This document shows, piece after piece, positions 8,379-17,382 of a stretch of DNA of 64,000 bases. The stretch covers positions 61,142 through 125,141 of the forward strand of contig NZ_BMMS01000027.1 of the NCBI RefSeq assembly GCF_014646055.1, given 5' to 3'. Within the stretch, counting starts at the first letter, position 1. Each line of letters begins with the position of its first letter. This stretch comes from Wenjunlia tyrosinilytica (lineage in GTDB: Bacteria > Actinomycetota > Actinomycetes > Streptomycetales > Streptomycetaceae). Position numbers and translations under genes: made by a program. The notes under the pieces are model-generated. The model was not told the DNA's origin. It saw nothing but the letters and a program-made list of their open reading frames with translations, and did no database searches.

Positions 8379-8738
8379 TTACCACCAGATGCGGAAGGGC
8401 TTGTAAGGGGTGCCTTCCAGGCAGCGTCGCGTCAGTGCCAGGGCATCGTGGTAGAGGAGCTCATCGTAGGCGACGGGGCGGCCCAGGGAACGGTGGGTGA
8501 TGGTGACCGCGAACGCGTCCCGAACCACCTGGACGGCAAGCTTGCGTCCGGCTTCACTGAGCATGGCTTGATTGGTGTCGCGGTCGAAGTGGTGCTCCTT
8601 GAGTTGCTTGCGGGCGGCCAGGCGCAGCAGCAGTCGCCCGGCGAGCAGGGGCTTGAACATCTCGGACAAGTCCAGGACGAGGGAGTGTCGCTGGCGCTCC
8701 ATGCTGCTGTGAAGGAACGCGATGCCGCTGTGCAGTGG
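8379..8738 (-). pseudogene. cas1: cas1, 3' fragment beyond the IS insertion
   Basis: In the minus-strand frame ending at 8379, translation from about 8738 reads PLHSGIAFLHSSMERQRH, then LVLDLSEMFKPLLAGRL, the C-terminal Cas1 region carrying the catalytic His (FLHSS) and Asp (LDLSEMFKP). It continues normally to a stop 6 nt before cas2. The N-terminal part of the gene lies about 1.8 kb away at 10517-11133, on the other side of an IS110-family element. The fragment has no start of its own. Confidence 0.88.
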
Positions 8739-8823
8739 GGAAGCTGAACGGAAAATCGACCTTCGGGAGGGCAGGCGGCAGCATCCGGGCCGCGTACGGA
8801 CCGGATGTCGGTGGGGCGAGTGG

Positions 8824-10152
8824 TCAGGCCGCTGTCGGGGTGAGGGCGACCTGGTGGCCGAGGGCCTGGAGCTGGCGGACGAGGTCGCGGGTCTTGCGGG
8901 CGGGATCGAGATGGCGCCGGTGCCGGTCGGCACCCAGCTCTTGGTAGGAGGCGTCCGGGTCGTTGATCAGGTGCCAGGCGATGACGAGTATCGAGCGGGC
9001 GGCAGCCACGAGGGCTTTGGCGTGGCCGCGGCGTTTGACGATGCGGCGATAGCGGGCGCCGAAGAAGGTGTCGGTGCGGGCGGCGGCGTTGGCGGCTTCA
9101 CCGAGGGCGCCCTTGAGCCAGGGGTTGCCCCGTCCGGCCGGGCCCGCGGTGTTCTTCGCGCCGGACTGGATGGTGCGCGGACATAACTTCGCCCACGAGA
9201 GGAGATGTTCGGGGGTGGGAAAGCGGCTCATGTCCGCACCGATCTCGGCGAGGATGATCTGCGCGGTGGTCGGCCCGATACCGGGGACGGCGTCCAGCCG
9301 TTCGGCCAGGGCCCGTGCACTCACCGGGGCGGTCGGCCCGTCCCCGGCGCCCGGGCCGTCGTGCGGGGTGGTGATCTCCTTCAGGGTCTGGGCGATGAGC
9401 CGGTCGAGTTCGTGGATCTGGCCGGTCAGATGGTCGACGGTGGACAGCAGCACCCCGAGCAGTCGTGCATGGTGGTCCTCGAACTGCCCCGTGAGAGCCT
9501 CGGCCAGAGCCGTCTTCTTCCTGACGAGACTGCCCCGGGCGAGCTCGGCAAGGGCACGGGGGTCGCGTTCGCCGGCGACCATGGCGTTCATCATGGCCCG
9601 CCCCGACAGGCCGAACAGGTCGGAGACGGCCCCGGACAGCTTGATCTGCGCGTCCTGCAGGGCCTTGTCCACGCGGTGCTTGCGGCGGGTGCGTTCCTGG
9701 ACGAACACGGTGCGGGTGCGGGTGAAGTCCCGCAGTTGCCGGACCGGCTTGGGCGGGACGAACGAGGCGCGGACCATGCCGCGTTCGGCGAGCTTGGCCA
9801 GCCAGACCGCGTCCAGCTTGTCGGTCTTGGGACGGCCGGGGACATTCTTCACGTCCCGCGCGTTCACGAGCCAGCAGTCGAGGCCGCGGGCTTCCAGCAG
9901 GTAGAAGAACGGTCGCCAGTACGAGCCTGTCGCTTCCATCACTACCCGCTCAACGCCCTGGCAGATGAGCCGGTCGCCGAGTTCCAGGATCGCGTTGGTG
10001 GTCGAGGCAACCGTCCAGACCTGCTGGATCCGCCGGCCTTCGACGGTGTCGTGCGGGAGGCGCAGGCGGACCATCCCGGACGCCTTGGCGATATCGATCG
10101 CCGCGACCCTGGCGACCGTTCCGTCGTCGTGGTCTTCTCTCAACTCCTCCAT
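8824..10152 (-). CDS. IS110-family transposase
   Basis: This 442-residue RNA-guided DEDD recombinase catalyses IS110-type transposition. The N-terminal RuvC-like domain shows AAIDIAKAS (Asp20), VVMEATGSYW (Glu) and a TDKLDAVWLAKL segment supplying the last two acidic residues. A helical linker follows. The C-terminal Tnp20 domain begins near LDAVPGIGPTTAQIILAEIG and includes TIQSGAKN, a likely site of the catalytic serine, and GNPWLKGALGEAAN. The length is normal and there are no internal stops, so the element may still be active. AGGGAG precedes ATG 10152. Confidence 0.95.
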   Translation of the reverse strand: MEELREDHDDGTVARVAAIDIAKASGMVRLRLPHDTVEGRRIQQVWTVASTTNAILELGDRLICQGVERVVMEATGSYWRPFFYLLEARGLDCWLVNARDVKNVPGRPKTDKLDAVWLAKLAERGMVRASFVPPKPVRQLRDFTRTRTVFVQERTRRKHRVDKALQDAQIKLSGAVSDLFGLSGRAMMNAMVAGERDPRALAELARGSLVRKKTALAEALTGQFEDHHARLLGVLLSTVDHLTGQIHELDRLIAQTLKEITTPHDGPGAGDGPTAPVSARALAERLDAVPGIGPTTAQIILAEIGADMSRFPTPEHLLSWAKLCPRTIQSGAKNTAGPAGRGNPWLKGALGEAANAAARTDTFFGARYRRIVKRRGHAKALVAAARSILVIAWHLINDPDASYQELGADRHRRHLDPARKTRDLVRQLQALGHQVALTPTAA

Positions 10153-10516
10153 GACGTACTCCCTGTTGCACCGGTGCGGGCGGGGCTGCCCGGGGAGCCT
10201 GAGGGGAACTGGAGAAGCTGATCGGCGTGCTCAAGGCGGCAGTGTGCGGCCCCTCGGACGGCTCCCTCACCAGACTCCTATGCGGGCTCACAGCCCAAAC
10301 ATCGATCGGCGTCGGCGGACAGCCCACGTACCGATTTTCACGCCCGCGAGGCGTCATCCGCAGTGAACGGCTGACTCCTATGAAGTCACGGAAGCCCGAC
10401 CGGCCACGCGCCGGACGGCATCGCCCGGCAGGCCGACGATTCCCCAAGAGGACAACGGAAGCGTCAGTCAGGCGGAGAGTCAGACCTCCGGGCGATGCCA
10501 TCGCCAATCCTCACTG
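10153..10516 (-). ncRNA. Candidate bridge-RNA region of the IS110 element
   Basis: This noncoding stretch lies upstream of the transposase, where IS110-group elements encode their bridge RNA. The 10-mer gactcctatg occurs twice about 100 bp apart (10273-10282 and 10373-10382), and many GC-rich stems can form. I could not fold it or identify target and donor loops, so the call rests on position and family knowledge. Confidence 0.35.
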
Positions 10517-11133
10517 TCAGGCGTACGGCGGTGAGTGTCCGGGCGTGGGTGATGCCGTTCACGTAGCTGATGAAGGCGTTGCTGGCGTTTTTGGGCGGGC
10601 GGCGGCTGCGACCGCCGAGCTGGAGCTACGAGGGCAGCTTGCTGTCCAGGACGTCCCACGCCGATCTGCGGAAAGTGCCCTCGGCACCCATGAGCTCGGC
10701 TCTGCCTGGCGTCGGCGACAGCGTTCTGGAGGACGGTGTGGGGGCGGGCGAGGAGCTTGCGGTCCAGGACTCGGCGGACGTTGAAGGCGGCGGCCTGAAC
10801 TATGTCACGCGCGATGGTGAGCGCGGTCTCGCCGTCCTGGGCCAGGCGGGCCTGGGCCAGGACGGTACTGCCGGAGGTGCTGGTGTCGGAGGTCAGTAGT
10901 GAGCCGGCATAGTCGCCGTAGTAGCTCAGGAGGTGGATGCTGACGCGGTGGCGGTTGAGCAGGGAGACGACGGAGGTGTTGATGTCGACCTCGGCGCAGG
11001 CGACGATGTCGCGTACGTCGGTGATCGGGATGTGGACGTTCGGAGCAGTGGCCCGTTCGATGACGAGTGACTGGTCCTTGCGGCGGATTCGGCTGGGGCT
11101 GGTCAGCCAGTAGGTACGGGTGGCGGTGGGCAC
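10517..11133 (-). pseudogene. cas1: cas1, 5' fragment with frameshift and stop
   Basis: From GTG 11133 the frame gives a normal Cas1 N-terminus (VPTATRTYWLTSPSRIRRKD, then the DIRDIVAC-like DVRDIVACAEVDINTSVV and HLLSYYGDYAGSL). Near 10700 the Cas1 match jumps frame: the catalytic-Glu segment ELMGAEGTFRRSAWD is in a different frame from NAVADARQ before it. In the new frame a TAG at 10626-10628 interrupts SKLPS and LQLGGRSRRPP, probably a former Trp codon. The match then continues through NAFISYVNGI and stops at the IS110 border. With the insertion, the gene carries at least three lesions. It starts 4 nt after the cas4 stop. Confidence 0.88.
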
Positions 11134-11137
11134 TGGG

Positions 11138-11636
11138 TCACTCCGTCCAGCAGTAGTCGGTGTAGCTGCATCCGCGGCACTGGGGGCGCGGCAGCCGGTC
11201 GGGTGAGGTGGATGCTGCGGCCACGGCCAGGACGGCGGCGATGTCGGCCGCGGCCTGTCGCGCCTCATCGTCGGTGTAGGGGTGGCGTTGTGTGCGGCGG
11301 GTCGCGGGATAGTGGAGGACAGTGCCTTCGACCGGGATGCCAAGGGTGTGCAGCCGGTGGCAGTAGTGGCGTCCCTGAGCGTGATCGGCCTCGGTCGGGC
11401 GGGTGGAGGACTTGACCTCGTGTACCCAGCACTGTCCGTCGAGGAAGTCGATGCGTGCCGCGCCCAGGTCCACCGGGCTGTCGCGGGTCTAGGTGGTGCT
11501 GTGGACCGCCTCGCCCAGTTGCACCCGGTGTGTTCAGGTGCTCCGGCCGTAGGCCGTGCAGGTAGAGCCACAACTGCCGGGGACAGTGGAAGAGGTACTT
11601 GATGTGGACGCCCCCGACGTCTGCTTCGTTGATCAC
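11138..11636 (-). pseudogene. cas4: cas4, frameshifted and interrupted by a stop
   Basis: Cas4 is an iron-sulfur RecB-like nuclease that trims and orients prespacers. The GTG at 11636 overlaps the cas3 stop, and the frame reads INEADVGG and YLFHCPRQLWLYLHGLRPE, including the first cluster Cys. The family match then continues in another frame as VQLGEAVHSTT, meets TAG at 11489-11491, and resumes as TRDSPVDLGAARIDFLDG and VHEVKSSTRP (nuclease motifs). It ends with CRGCSYTDYCWTE, which holds the last three cluster cysteines. One shift near 11530 plus one nonsense codon inactivate the gene. Confidence 0.87.
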
Positions 11637-14067
11637 AGGACCTCTCCGGGCCGGTATGTCTGTCTCGGTTCGCGGCGGATGGCCAGCAGGCCGAAATGAG
11701 GGTCGTAGTCGGCGTCGATGATCCGGACCTGGAGCGAGGTGTCGTAGTGGCTTTGTGCTTTGCTCCAGGCCGGCAGCGGGATCAGGTACTGATCGGCGTC
11801 CAGACGGCCTGTCGCCCTGTCGGGGCCGTGCTGGAGAGTCTGCTGGTACTGGTCGCGGTCGGTGGCCAGGATGGCTTCGGTGCCGTTGAAGTGCTCGTCG
11901 AAGCGCCGGGTGAGGTCGGAGCGGTCGTCAAAGGGCAGGGTGAAGTTCAGGAAGGCGTCCTCGAAGCTCGCGCCGTGGTGGGCGACCTGCTGTTCCCAGT
12001 GTTGGCCCCAGGGGCTGCGGTAGATCTCGTCGAGCCATTCGGTGACGGTGGATTCGCTGATGGTCTGTCCGTCGTGGCGGGTGAGGATGTCCCAGGCCAG
12101 CTGGGTCGGTTCGGCTTCGTAGACACCGTCGGCCCACAAGGTGCCGCCGCTGCTGCGCCTGGTCACGTATGCGGGCTGGTGGACGGCGACCGGGGCCGGC
12201 GGAAGCGCGGCGAGTCGGTTGATGCGGCCGAACCGCTGGATGAGCGGTTCCAGGTCCGCGGCGGAGGTGTGGCAGACGTCGAGGTCGAGGTCAAGGGAGA
12301 CCTCCAGGGCCTGGGTGCCGACCAGCAGCCCGGGGCGGCGGGGTTTACCGGCGGCGAACCGGTCGACGATGCCGGTCTCGATGGCGGTGCGGTCCATTCT
12401 CCGGTACCGCGAGTGGAGCAGGTACGCGGAGTCCTCACCGTGGGCTCGGCCGCAGAACGGCCGCAGGTCCTCGTAGAGGCTGATCGCGTCCCGGACGTTG
12501 TTGGCGACCACGAGGACGGACCTGCCGGAGCCGAGGTGGTCGCGGATCTCGGCACGCGAGGGGTCGTCGGTGAGGTGGGAACGGCGGATGTGGAGGCGGT
12601 GCCGCACCGGTGCCCATGTTCCAGGGGGTGCTTCCACCAGCGTGACCTGTCCCTCCAGGGCTTGACTGACCAGCTTCTCCAGGGCGCGGGGCATGGTGGC
12701 GGACGTCACCGCGACGCGTCCACCGATACGGTGCCAGAACCGCGTCATGGCCAGGATCATGCCGAGGCGGCGGGGGTCGTAGGCGTGCAGTTCGTCCAGG
12801 ACGAGGACCGAGTTGGCAGTGTCGGTCAGGATGCTGGAGTGCACGGGCCCGGCGAGTGCGCCCCGCAGTAGCTGGTAGGGGGTGCCGATGCGCAGCAGTT
12901 CCTTGAAGTTCTTGGTCGCCTCTGCACGGGCACGGGCACGGGCCTTGCCGGCCGCCGCGGCCCGGTTCTGCGTGCCGGTTGCGTCGACCGTGCCGTCGCC
13001 GGGGCAGCCGTCGGCGAGGGACCGGGCCAGGTGGTACGAGGCGGCCTTGGAGTGGGCGACGCCGATGCCGTCGGTGGTGCCGAGTGCTTCGTCGAGGCGA
13101 TCGGTCATGGCGTTGATGCTGGCCAGGTAGGGCAGGAGGTAGAACACTCGGGCGTTGCCCCCCGTGCGCTCCTTCAGGTCCTGGATCTGCCTGAGGGCCC
13201 ACAGCAGGGCGGCCTCGGTCTTGCCGCTTCCGGTCCACGACCGCAGGAGAAGGTTGCCGGTGGTCTCGGCGGCTTGCTGCTGCTGGGGGCGCAGGACGCT
13301 GCCTTTGGTGGCCAGAGCGCTGGTCAGACGGGAGGGATAGTCGGCGGTCAGGGGGTTTGTGGTGGCCAGGGGAGAGTGTGCCGAGGACAGGTGATCGGCC
13401 ATGGTGACGGCCCCGAGCAGCAGGACGGCGGTTGTTCCGTCTGGATCGTCCGGGGGCAGCGAGGTCTCCCACCGGTCCATCAGCGCGGTGAACAACCGGT
13501 GGGCAGCCTCGGCCAGCTCCGCAACCGTGATTGGCCGTCGGGGAGGGTGAAGGAGCAGGTGCAGGCGCCGGGCGGTGGCCCGCAGCCATTTCACCAGGTC
13601 GTTCAGGCGGGTCTGGTCGGCGGGGCTGAATTTGGCGGTGAAGTCCTCGGCCTGGTCCTGTCCGTACTGGTTGAACAGGGGTGGTCGGCGCGGCAGTTCC
13701 AGGCCGCAGGTGAAGGCGCGATGGTGACCGGCAACGGCGGCGGCCACCCACAGCCGCTCCTGTGGAGGTACCCCGGTCAGGAGCAGGTCCACGAAGCCGA
13801 GTGAGAGTACCTCGTGGCGTTCTCCCCACACGATGGCGCGCTGGTTGGTGTTGCCGATCATGCGCTGAAAGCCGTCGGACAGCTTCCCGGTGTCGTGGAG
13901 CAGGGCGGCCAGTGTCGCCCAGGTCCAGAACTGGGAGGGCGTGCCGGGGATGTCGCCGATGCGGTCCCGGATGTCTTCAATGCCTCGGCGGTCTTCAGTA
14001 AGTGGCTGGTCAGCAGCTCACCGGGTTGGCCGGCAGTGGTGGGGCTCTTGGCCCGCAGAGGGTTCAC
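11633..14067 (-). pseudogene. cas3: cas3, helicase-nuclease with an apparent frameshift in the HD domain
   Basis: Cas3 is the HD-nuclease/SF2-helicase that degrades DNA bound by Cascade. From GTG 14067 (GGAG upstream) one frame encodes about 28 residues, including LLTSHLLKTAEAL. The match then moves to a second frame near 13971-13990 (IRDRIGDIPG, then ALLHDTGKLSDGFQ with the HD pair) and runs open to 11633. The second frame contains Walker A WTGSGKTEA, a DEAH-type DELH, SATMPRAL and QRFGRINR, so the helicase part is intact. One base added or lost explains the split. A sequencing error is possible. Otherwise only a shorter protein from an internal ATG (13861), lacking the first HD residues, could be made. 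The early frame has a TTA codon. Confidence 0.8.
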
Positions 14068-14089
14068 GGCGGTTGCTCCGGATGTAGCG

Positions 14090-14743
14090 TCAGGCTGCGG
14101 TGGTCAGCTGCGCGGGGTGGACTTCGGGAAGCATGGCTACGGCCTGCCCGTCCGCAGTGGCCAGGCCGCTGTCGACGCGGACATCGGTGCCGGCGGGTGC
14201 GTAGCGGTAGCTGTCCCAGCTGAAGCGGTCCCGGTCCACAGCGATGACCGTCGTCAGGCGCATGGCACGTCCGGTAGCACCGGGCAGGCCGTCCGGGACG
14301 ACGGCGTGGCCCTGTCGGCCCGGTCCCGCCAGCAGCTCGACATCGCGGGCGGTGGCGGCAACCAGGTCCTGGCTGCGGCCCAGCCGCAGGGGCCACACGG
14401 GGCGGCGCAGCGCCCGCCGCCACAGGTCGATGTCCTCGGTCAGCCACACGGTCAGTGTGGTGCGCGCCAGGAAATCACGGTCCTTGATGGTGGTGTTGGT
14501 GGCGGTCCCGGGCGCTCCCAGGGGATGGTAGGTCTCCAGGTCGGTGCCGGTGCCCGCGGCACGAAAGGCCATGGCGAAACGGGTCCGCGCCGGTACGCGA
14601 TCCCAGCCCCCCGCCGCCGCGGCGAGCATGCCCGCGACCGTGGAGGGCGGCGGGCAGGGCAGCGTGACCTGTACTCCGGCGTACAACGGGTTGCGAAAGC
14701 TCACGATCGCGGCGTTGACGGTCACTTCCAGGGACTGGGGCAT
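14090..14743 (-). CDS. cas5: Cas5 (type I-B)
   Basis: This 217-residue Cas5-family RAMP protein caps the 5' handle of the crRNA in Cascade. The N-terminus has VSFRNPLYAGVQVTLPCPPP followed by STVAGMLAAAAGGW, typical of Cas5. AGGAA lies 8 bases upstream of ATG 14743. It sits between cas7 and cas3 in the usual I-B order, with an 80-bp gap from cas7 that contains a repeat-like sequence. No frame damage is seen. Confidence 0.88.
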   Translation of the reverse strand: MPQSLEVTVNAAIVSFRNPLYAGVQVTLPCPPPSTVAGMLAAAAGGWDRVPARTRFAMAFRAAGTGTDLETYHPLGAPGTATNTTIKDRDFLARTTLTVWLTEDIDLWRRALRRPVWPLRLGRSQDLVAATARDVELLAGPGRQGHAVVPDGLPGATGRAMRLTTVIAVDRDRFSWDSYRYAPAGTDVRVDSGLATADGQAVAMLPEVHPAQLTTAA

Positions 14744-14787
14744 GGCGTGTTTCCTTGGGACGGCAGGGAGTCTGGAGAAGGCGCGTG

Positions 14788-14807
14788 TCCCTCGCAGGGG
14801 CGATGAG
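14788..14807 (-). repeat. Isolated CRISPR-repeat-like sequence between cas7 and cas5
   Basis: The plus-strand sequence tccctcgcaggggcgatgag matches 18 of 20 bases of the array repeat core, including its hairpin and the flanking GATGAG. On the minus strand it lies inside the cas transcript, in the array sense, after the cas7 stop and before the cas5 ribosome-binding site. No second copy or spacer is nearby. Confidence 0.75.
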
Positions 14808-14822
14808 CGTGCGCGTCGGACG

Positions 14823-15881
14823 TCAGTTGAGAGGGTCGTCGAACCAGCCGTCGTGCTGGCCCGTCTCGATTTCGTCGGCGAACGTGTTCAGGACGACGCG
14901 CGGGTGGTCCAGGATCACCTGCTCGTTCTTGATCAGGGCTGCCAGGTCCGCTCGGGCCCTGTCCCGTTGGCCGCCCAGGAACCCCGGTGCCCAGCCGATC
15001 CTCACCGGTCCGTCCAGCTCGTCGGACCACGCCTCGATTTCCTCGGTCAGGATGTCCGTGGCGAAGTACGTCCCTCGTTCCCGTTCGCGCACCACGCGGG
15101 TGAACGGGTTGGTGCCGCCCTTGAGCGGAGCAAGGATCAGCAGGCCGGGTGTGCGGTCACCGTAGTGCGCGGACCGCTTGGCCCCGCCCTTGACGACTGC
15201 CATGGTGCGCAGCAGCACCGCGACCCGGCGGCGGCGCTCGCCGATGGACAGCCGCACGCACTCCACCGCGCGCAGCGTCACCCGGCTACCGCCGGCCTCG
15301 ACCACGGCGGCGGCCACCGCCGCGGGCAGGGCGGTCTTGGTGGTCCTGCCCCCGGTCTCGAACGTGCCCACGCGCGGCAGGTCCAGCAGCAGGTCGCCCG
15401 CCAGGTCAGCCGTGTACATCTCGTGCTCGTGGATCACCGGGTTGGTACCGGGCTCGAAGTCGCGGCTCATCGTGCCGAAGTCCGTGACCGGCTTGTTCGG
15501 TGCGACCGCGACCAGGGTGCCGGAGGCCAGCACCGTGTCCCGCATGAACGTCTTGGGCTCGCTCTTCCTGCCCTTGCCCTCCGTCTCCGCCTTGACGGCG
15601 ATCATGTAGCCGAAGAGGTCGTCGTCCAGGTACTGGTCGGGGCGGCCATGGGTGTACGCCTGTTGCTTCTTGCCTTCCCCGGAGCGCACCACCGGCGAGG
15701 TCTGCTCACCCGCGGGCAGGCTCTCACGCAGCCACCGCCGGGCCGCCTGTGCGGATACGTAGGGGAAGACCTGCTGCCCGATCTTGAACTGCTTCACCAT
15801 GCCGCGGTTGTCCTCACCGCGCCCGTTGTTCGGAGCACCCGCCTTGACCTGGATGATGCTCTGCCCCACCAGGAACGTCAT
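14823..15881 (-). CDS. cas7: Cas7 (Cst2/DevR family, type I-B)
   Basis: This 352-residue protein is the backbone subunit that polymerises along the crRNA in Cascade. The match is to the Cas7/Cst2/DevR group: an N-terminal SIIQVKAGAPNNGRGEDNRG, YLDDDLFGYM near residue 85, and a Gly-rich NPFTRVVRERERGTYF segment. The ATG overlaps the cas8 stop (ATGA), indicating tight coupling. No lesions are seen, so the interference complex could still assemble. Confidence 0.9.
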   Translation of the reverse strand: MTFLVGQSIIQVKAGAPNNGRGEDNRGMVKQFKIGQQVFPYVSAQAARRWLRESLPAGEQTSPVVRSGEGKKQQAYTHGRPDQYLDDDLFGYMIAVKAETEGKGRKSEPKTFMRDTVLASGTLVAVAPNKPVTDFGTMSRDFEPGTNPVIHEHEMYTADLAGDLLLDLPRVGTFETGGRTTKTALPAAVAAAVVEAGGSRVTLRAVECVRLSIGERRRRVAVLLRTMAVVKGGAKRSAHYGDRTPGLLILAPLKGGTNPFTRVVRERERGTYFATDILTEEIEAWSDELDGPVRIGWAPGFLGGQRDRARADLAALIKNEQVILDHPRVVLNTFADEIETGQHDGWFDDPLN

Positions 15882-17311
15882 TCCTCTCCCTCTTCCTCTT
15901 CGTCGCTTTCGTCATCCGTGCCCGTGGCACCGGCCACATCTGTGATCTCCTCCAGTTCCTCCCGCGATCCCGCGGGCTCCCAGCCCGCGTTGGCCAGTGC
16001 CTCCAGGACGGCGAAGACCAGCAGCCGCCGCCAAGCCCAGGAGCGCTCGTCCTCGAACAGCAGCCGATAGTCCTCCACCGGCAACAGCACCCGCGCCGTT
16101 CCCTGCGGCCGGGGGTGCAACAGCCAGTCCACGCCCTTGGAACGGAACCAGCCGTAGAGGTTGCCTCCCTTGGCATTGGCGCGGATGAAGTCCCTGAACG
16201 GCCCCGGGCGCGAGTCCTGCCCGAGCAGCGCGGCGAGCCGCCCCGCCAGTTCCCTGATCCGTCCGATGTCCTTGTCTTCCATGGTCAGCACCTCACGGCA
16301 GAAGGAGTACACAAGCGGAGCGAGCCGACACGTCCGGCTGGGAACCCGCTTGGTCCGGGAAACCTCGCCCAGCAGGTAGCCGACGGCGAACTCGACCACC
16401 TGCGACGGCCGGGTGAACGCCCGCCTGGCCAAGAACGCCTCACCCGGCACCTGCTCGGTGCCCTGCGTCGCCACCAGCAGTCGATATCCTGCACGGCGTT
16501 CTTGGCGCCGACTGGTGGATCGCAGCCACTCGGCAACCGGCTGATCAAGCTCCGACTCGGCCAGAAGCTGTTCCTTGTTGGAGTTGGACAGCACGATCAA
16601 CTCCACACCGCAGGTGATCCGCCGGCCGTAGGCGCGGACCGCGGACAGCACCCACAATTCTCGCGCGTACGGACCGGGCTTGGCGGCCTTGGCCGCTTCC
16701 CCCGCGGCGGCCGCACGCAAGGTGCGCTGGACAGCGTCCCGCGTCGCGGCGGCCAGGAAGTCCTCGTCCCAGGTATGGATCACCGCCGCCCTGCCGCCGG
16801 CCAGGCTCGCTCCGTATGGGAACGCCCACAGACAGGCCACGCACGGGTAGCACAGCGGTGTGCCTTCGTGGGCAGGTGCGGTGGTGTTGCGGAGCGCGAT
16901 GCTCGCGCCGAGCGGCATGTCCACCTTCCCGAACCAACCGCAGGCGGCACGGCCGCAGTACGCACACGGCGCCCCGGGCCACTGAGATGCGTCGGGCCGA
17001 GACCGCCACTGCTCGATCAAACGGGTGCGCTCGGCGGGGGACTGCTTGGCCCTGGCCGTGGGGTTGATCTTGGAGTTGGGCCAGAGCATGTAGCTGGCCC
17101 CGAGCCAGAAGCCACCCGGATCGGCGGCTTTGGCGACCCCGGTCGTGGCCACCAGGTCGCGGGTCATCCGCTCAAGCACACCCTCGAACACCTCACCCGC
17201 CAGTTGCCGCGGATGCGGGACGTTGGCGAGAGTGGACAGCGCGAACGCTCCGATCCGCTGGAGCGGACTCGCCGTCAGCACGACTATGTCCACCTCAGGT
17301 GCGGCAGGCAT
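15878..17311 (-). CDS. cas8b: Cas8b (Cst1-type, CXXC-CXXC) large Cascade subunit
   Basis: This 477-residue protein starts at ATG 17311, chosen because GAGGAGG lies 8 bases upstream. The same frame is open further 5', but that part overlaps cas6 and has no Cas8 character. Two Cys pairs, CAYC near residue 115 and CYPC near residue 154, form the zinc site of the CXXC-CXXC Cas8b1/Cst1 group. The C-terminus is highly acidic (EEEEGEE). Cas8 recognises the PAM and starts R-loop formation. This protein, with the Cst2-type Cas7, assigns the system to I-B (Tneap-like). Confidence 0.88.
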   Translation of the reverse strand: MPAAPEVDIVVLTASPLQRIGAFALSTLANVPHPRQLAGEVFEGVLERMTRDLVATTGVAKAADPGGFWLGASYMLWPNSKINPTARAKQSPAERTRLIEQWRSRPDASQWPGAPCAYCGRAACGWFGKVDMPLGASIALRNTTAPAHEGTPLCYPCVACLWAFPYGASLAGGRAAVIHTWDEDFLAAATRDAVQRTLRAAAAGEAAKAAKPGPYARELWVLSAVRAYGRRITCGVELIVLSNSNKEQLLAESELDQPVAEWLRSTSRRQERRAGYRLLVATQGTEQVPGEAFLARRAFTRPSQVVEFAVGYLLGEVSRTKRVPSRTCRLAPLVYSFCREVLTMEDKDIGRIRELAGRLAALLGQDSRPGPFRDFIRANAKGGNLYGWFRSKGVDWLLHPRPQGTARVLLPVEDYRLLFEDERSWAWRRLLVFAVLEALANAGWEPAGSREELEEITDVAGATGTDDESDEEEEGEE

Positions 17312-17382
17312 GACGTATGCCCCTCCTCGAGCAGCGGCCACGCACAACCGGTGCTGAGCCGCAGGACTGGATACGTTGACGC

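Larger units (their letters stand above)
8739..10516 (-). mobile_element. IS110-family insertion sequence in cas1
   Basis: The element splits cas1. Its borders are inferred from where Cas1 homology stops (about 10516) and resumes (about 8738), so they are accurate to only a few bases. It holds one transposase gene, about 360 bp of noncoding DNA on the 5' side and about 85 bp on the 3' side. No clear terminal inverted repeats or target duplication are seen, which fits the IS110 family. The long 5' noncoding end matches the IS110 group, where the bridge RNA is encoded upstream of the transposase. Confidence 0.85.
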
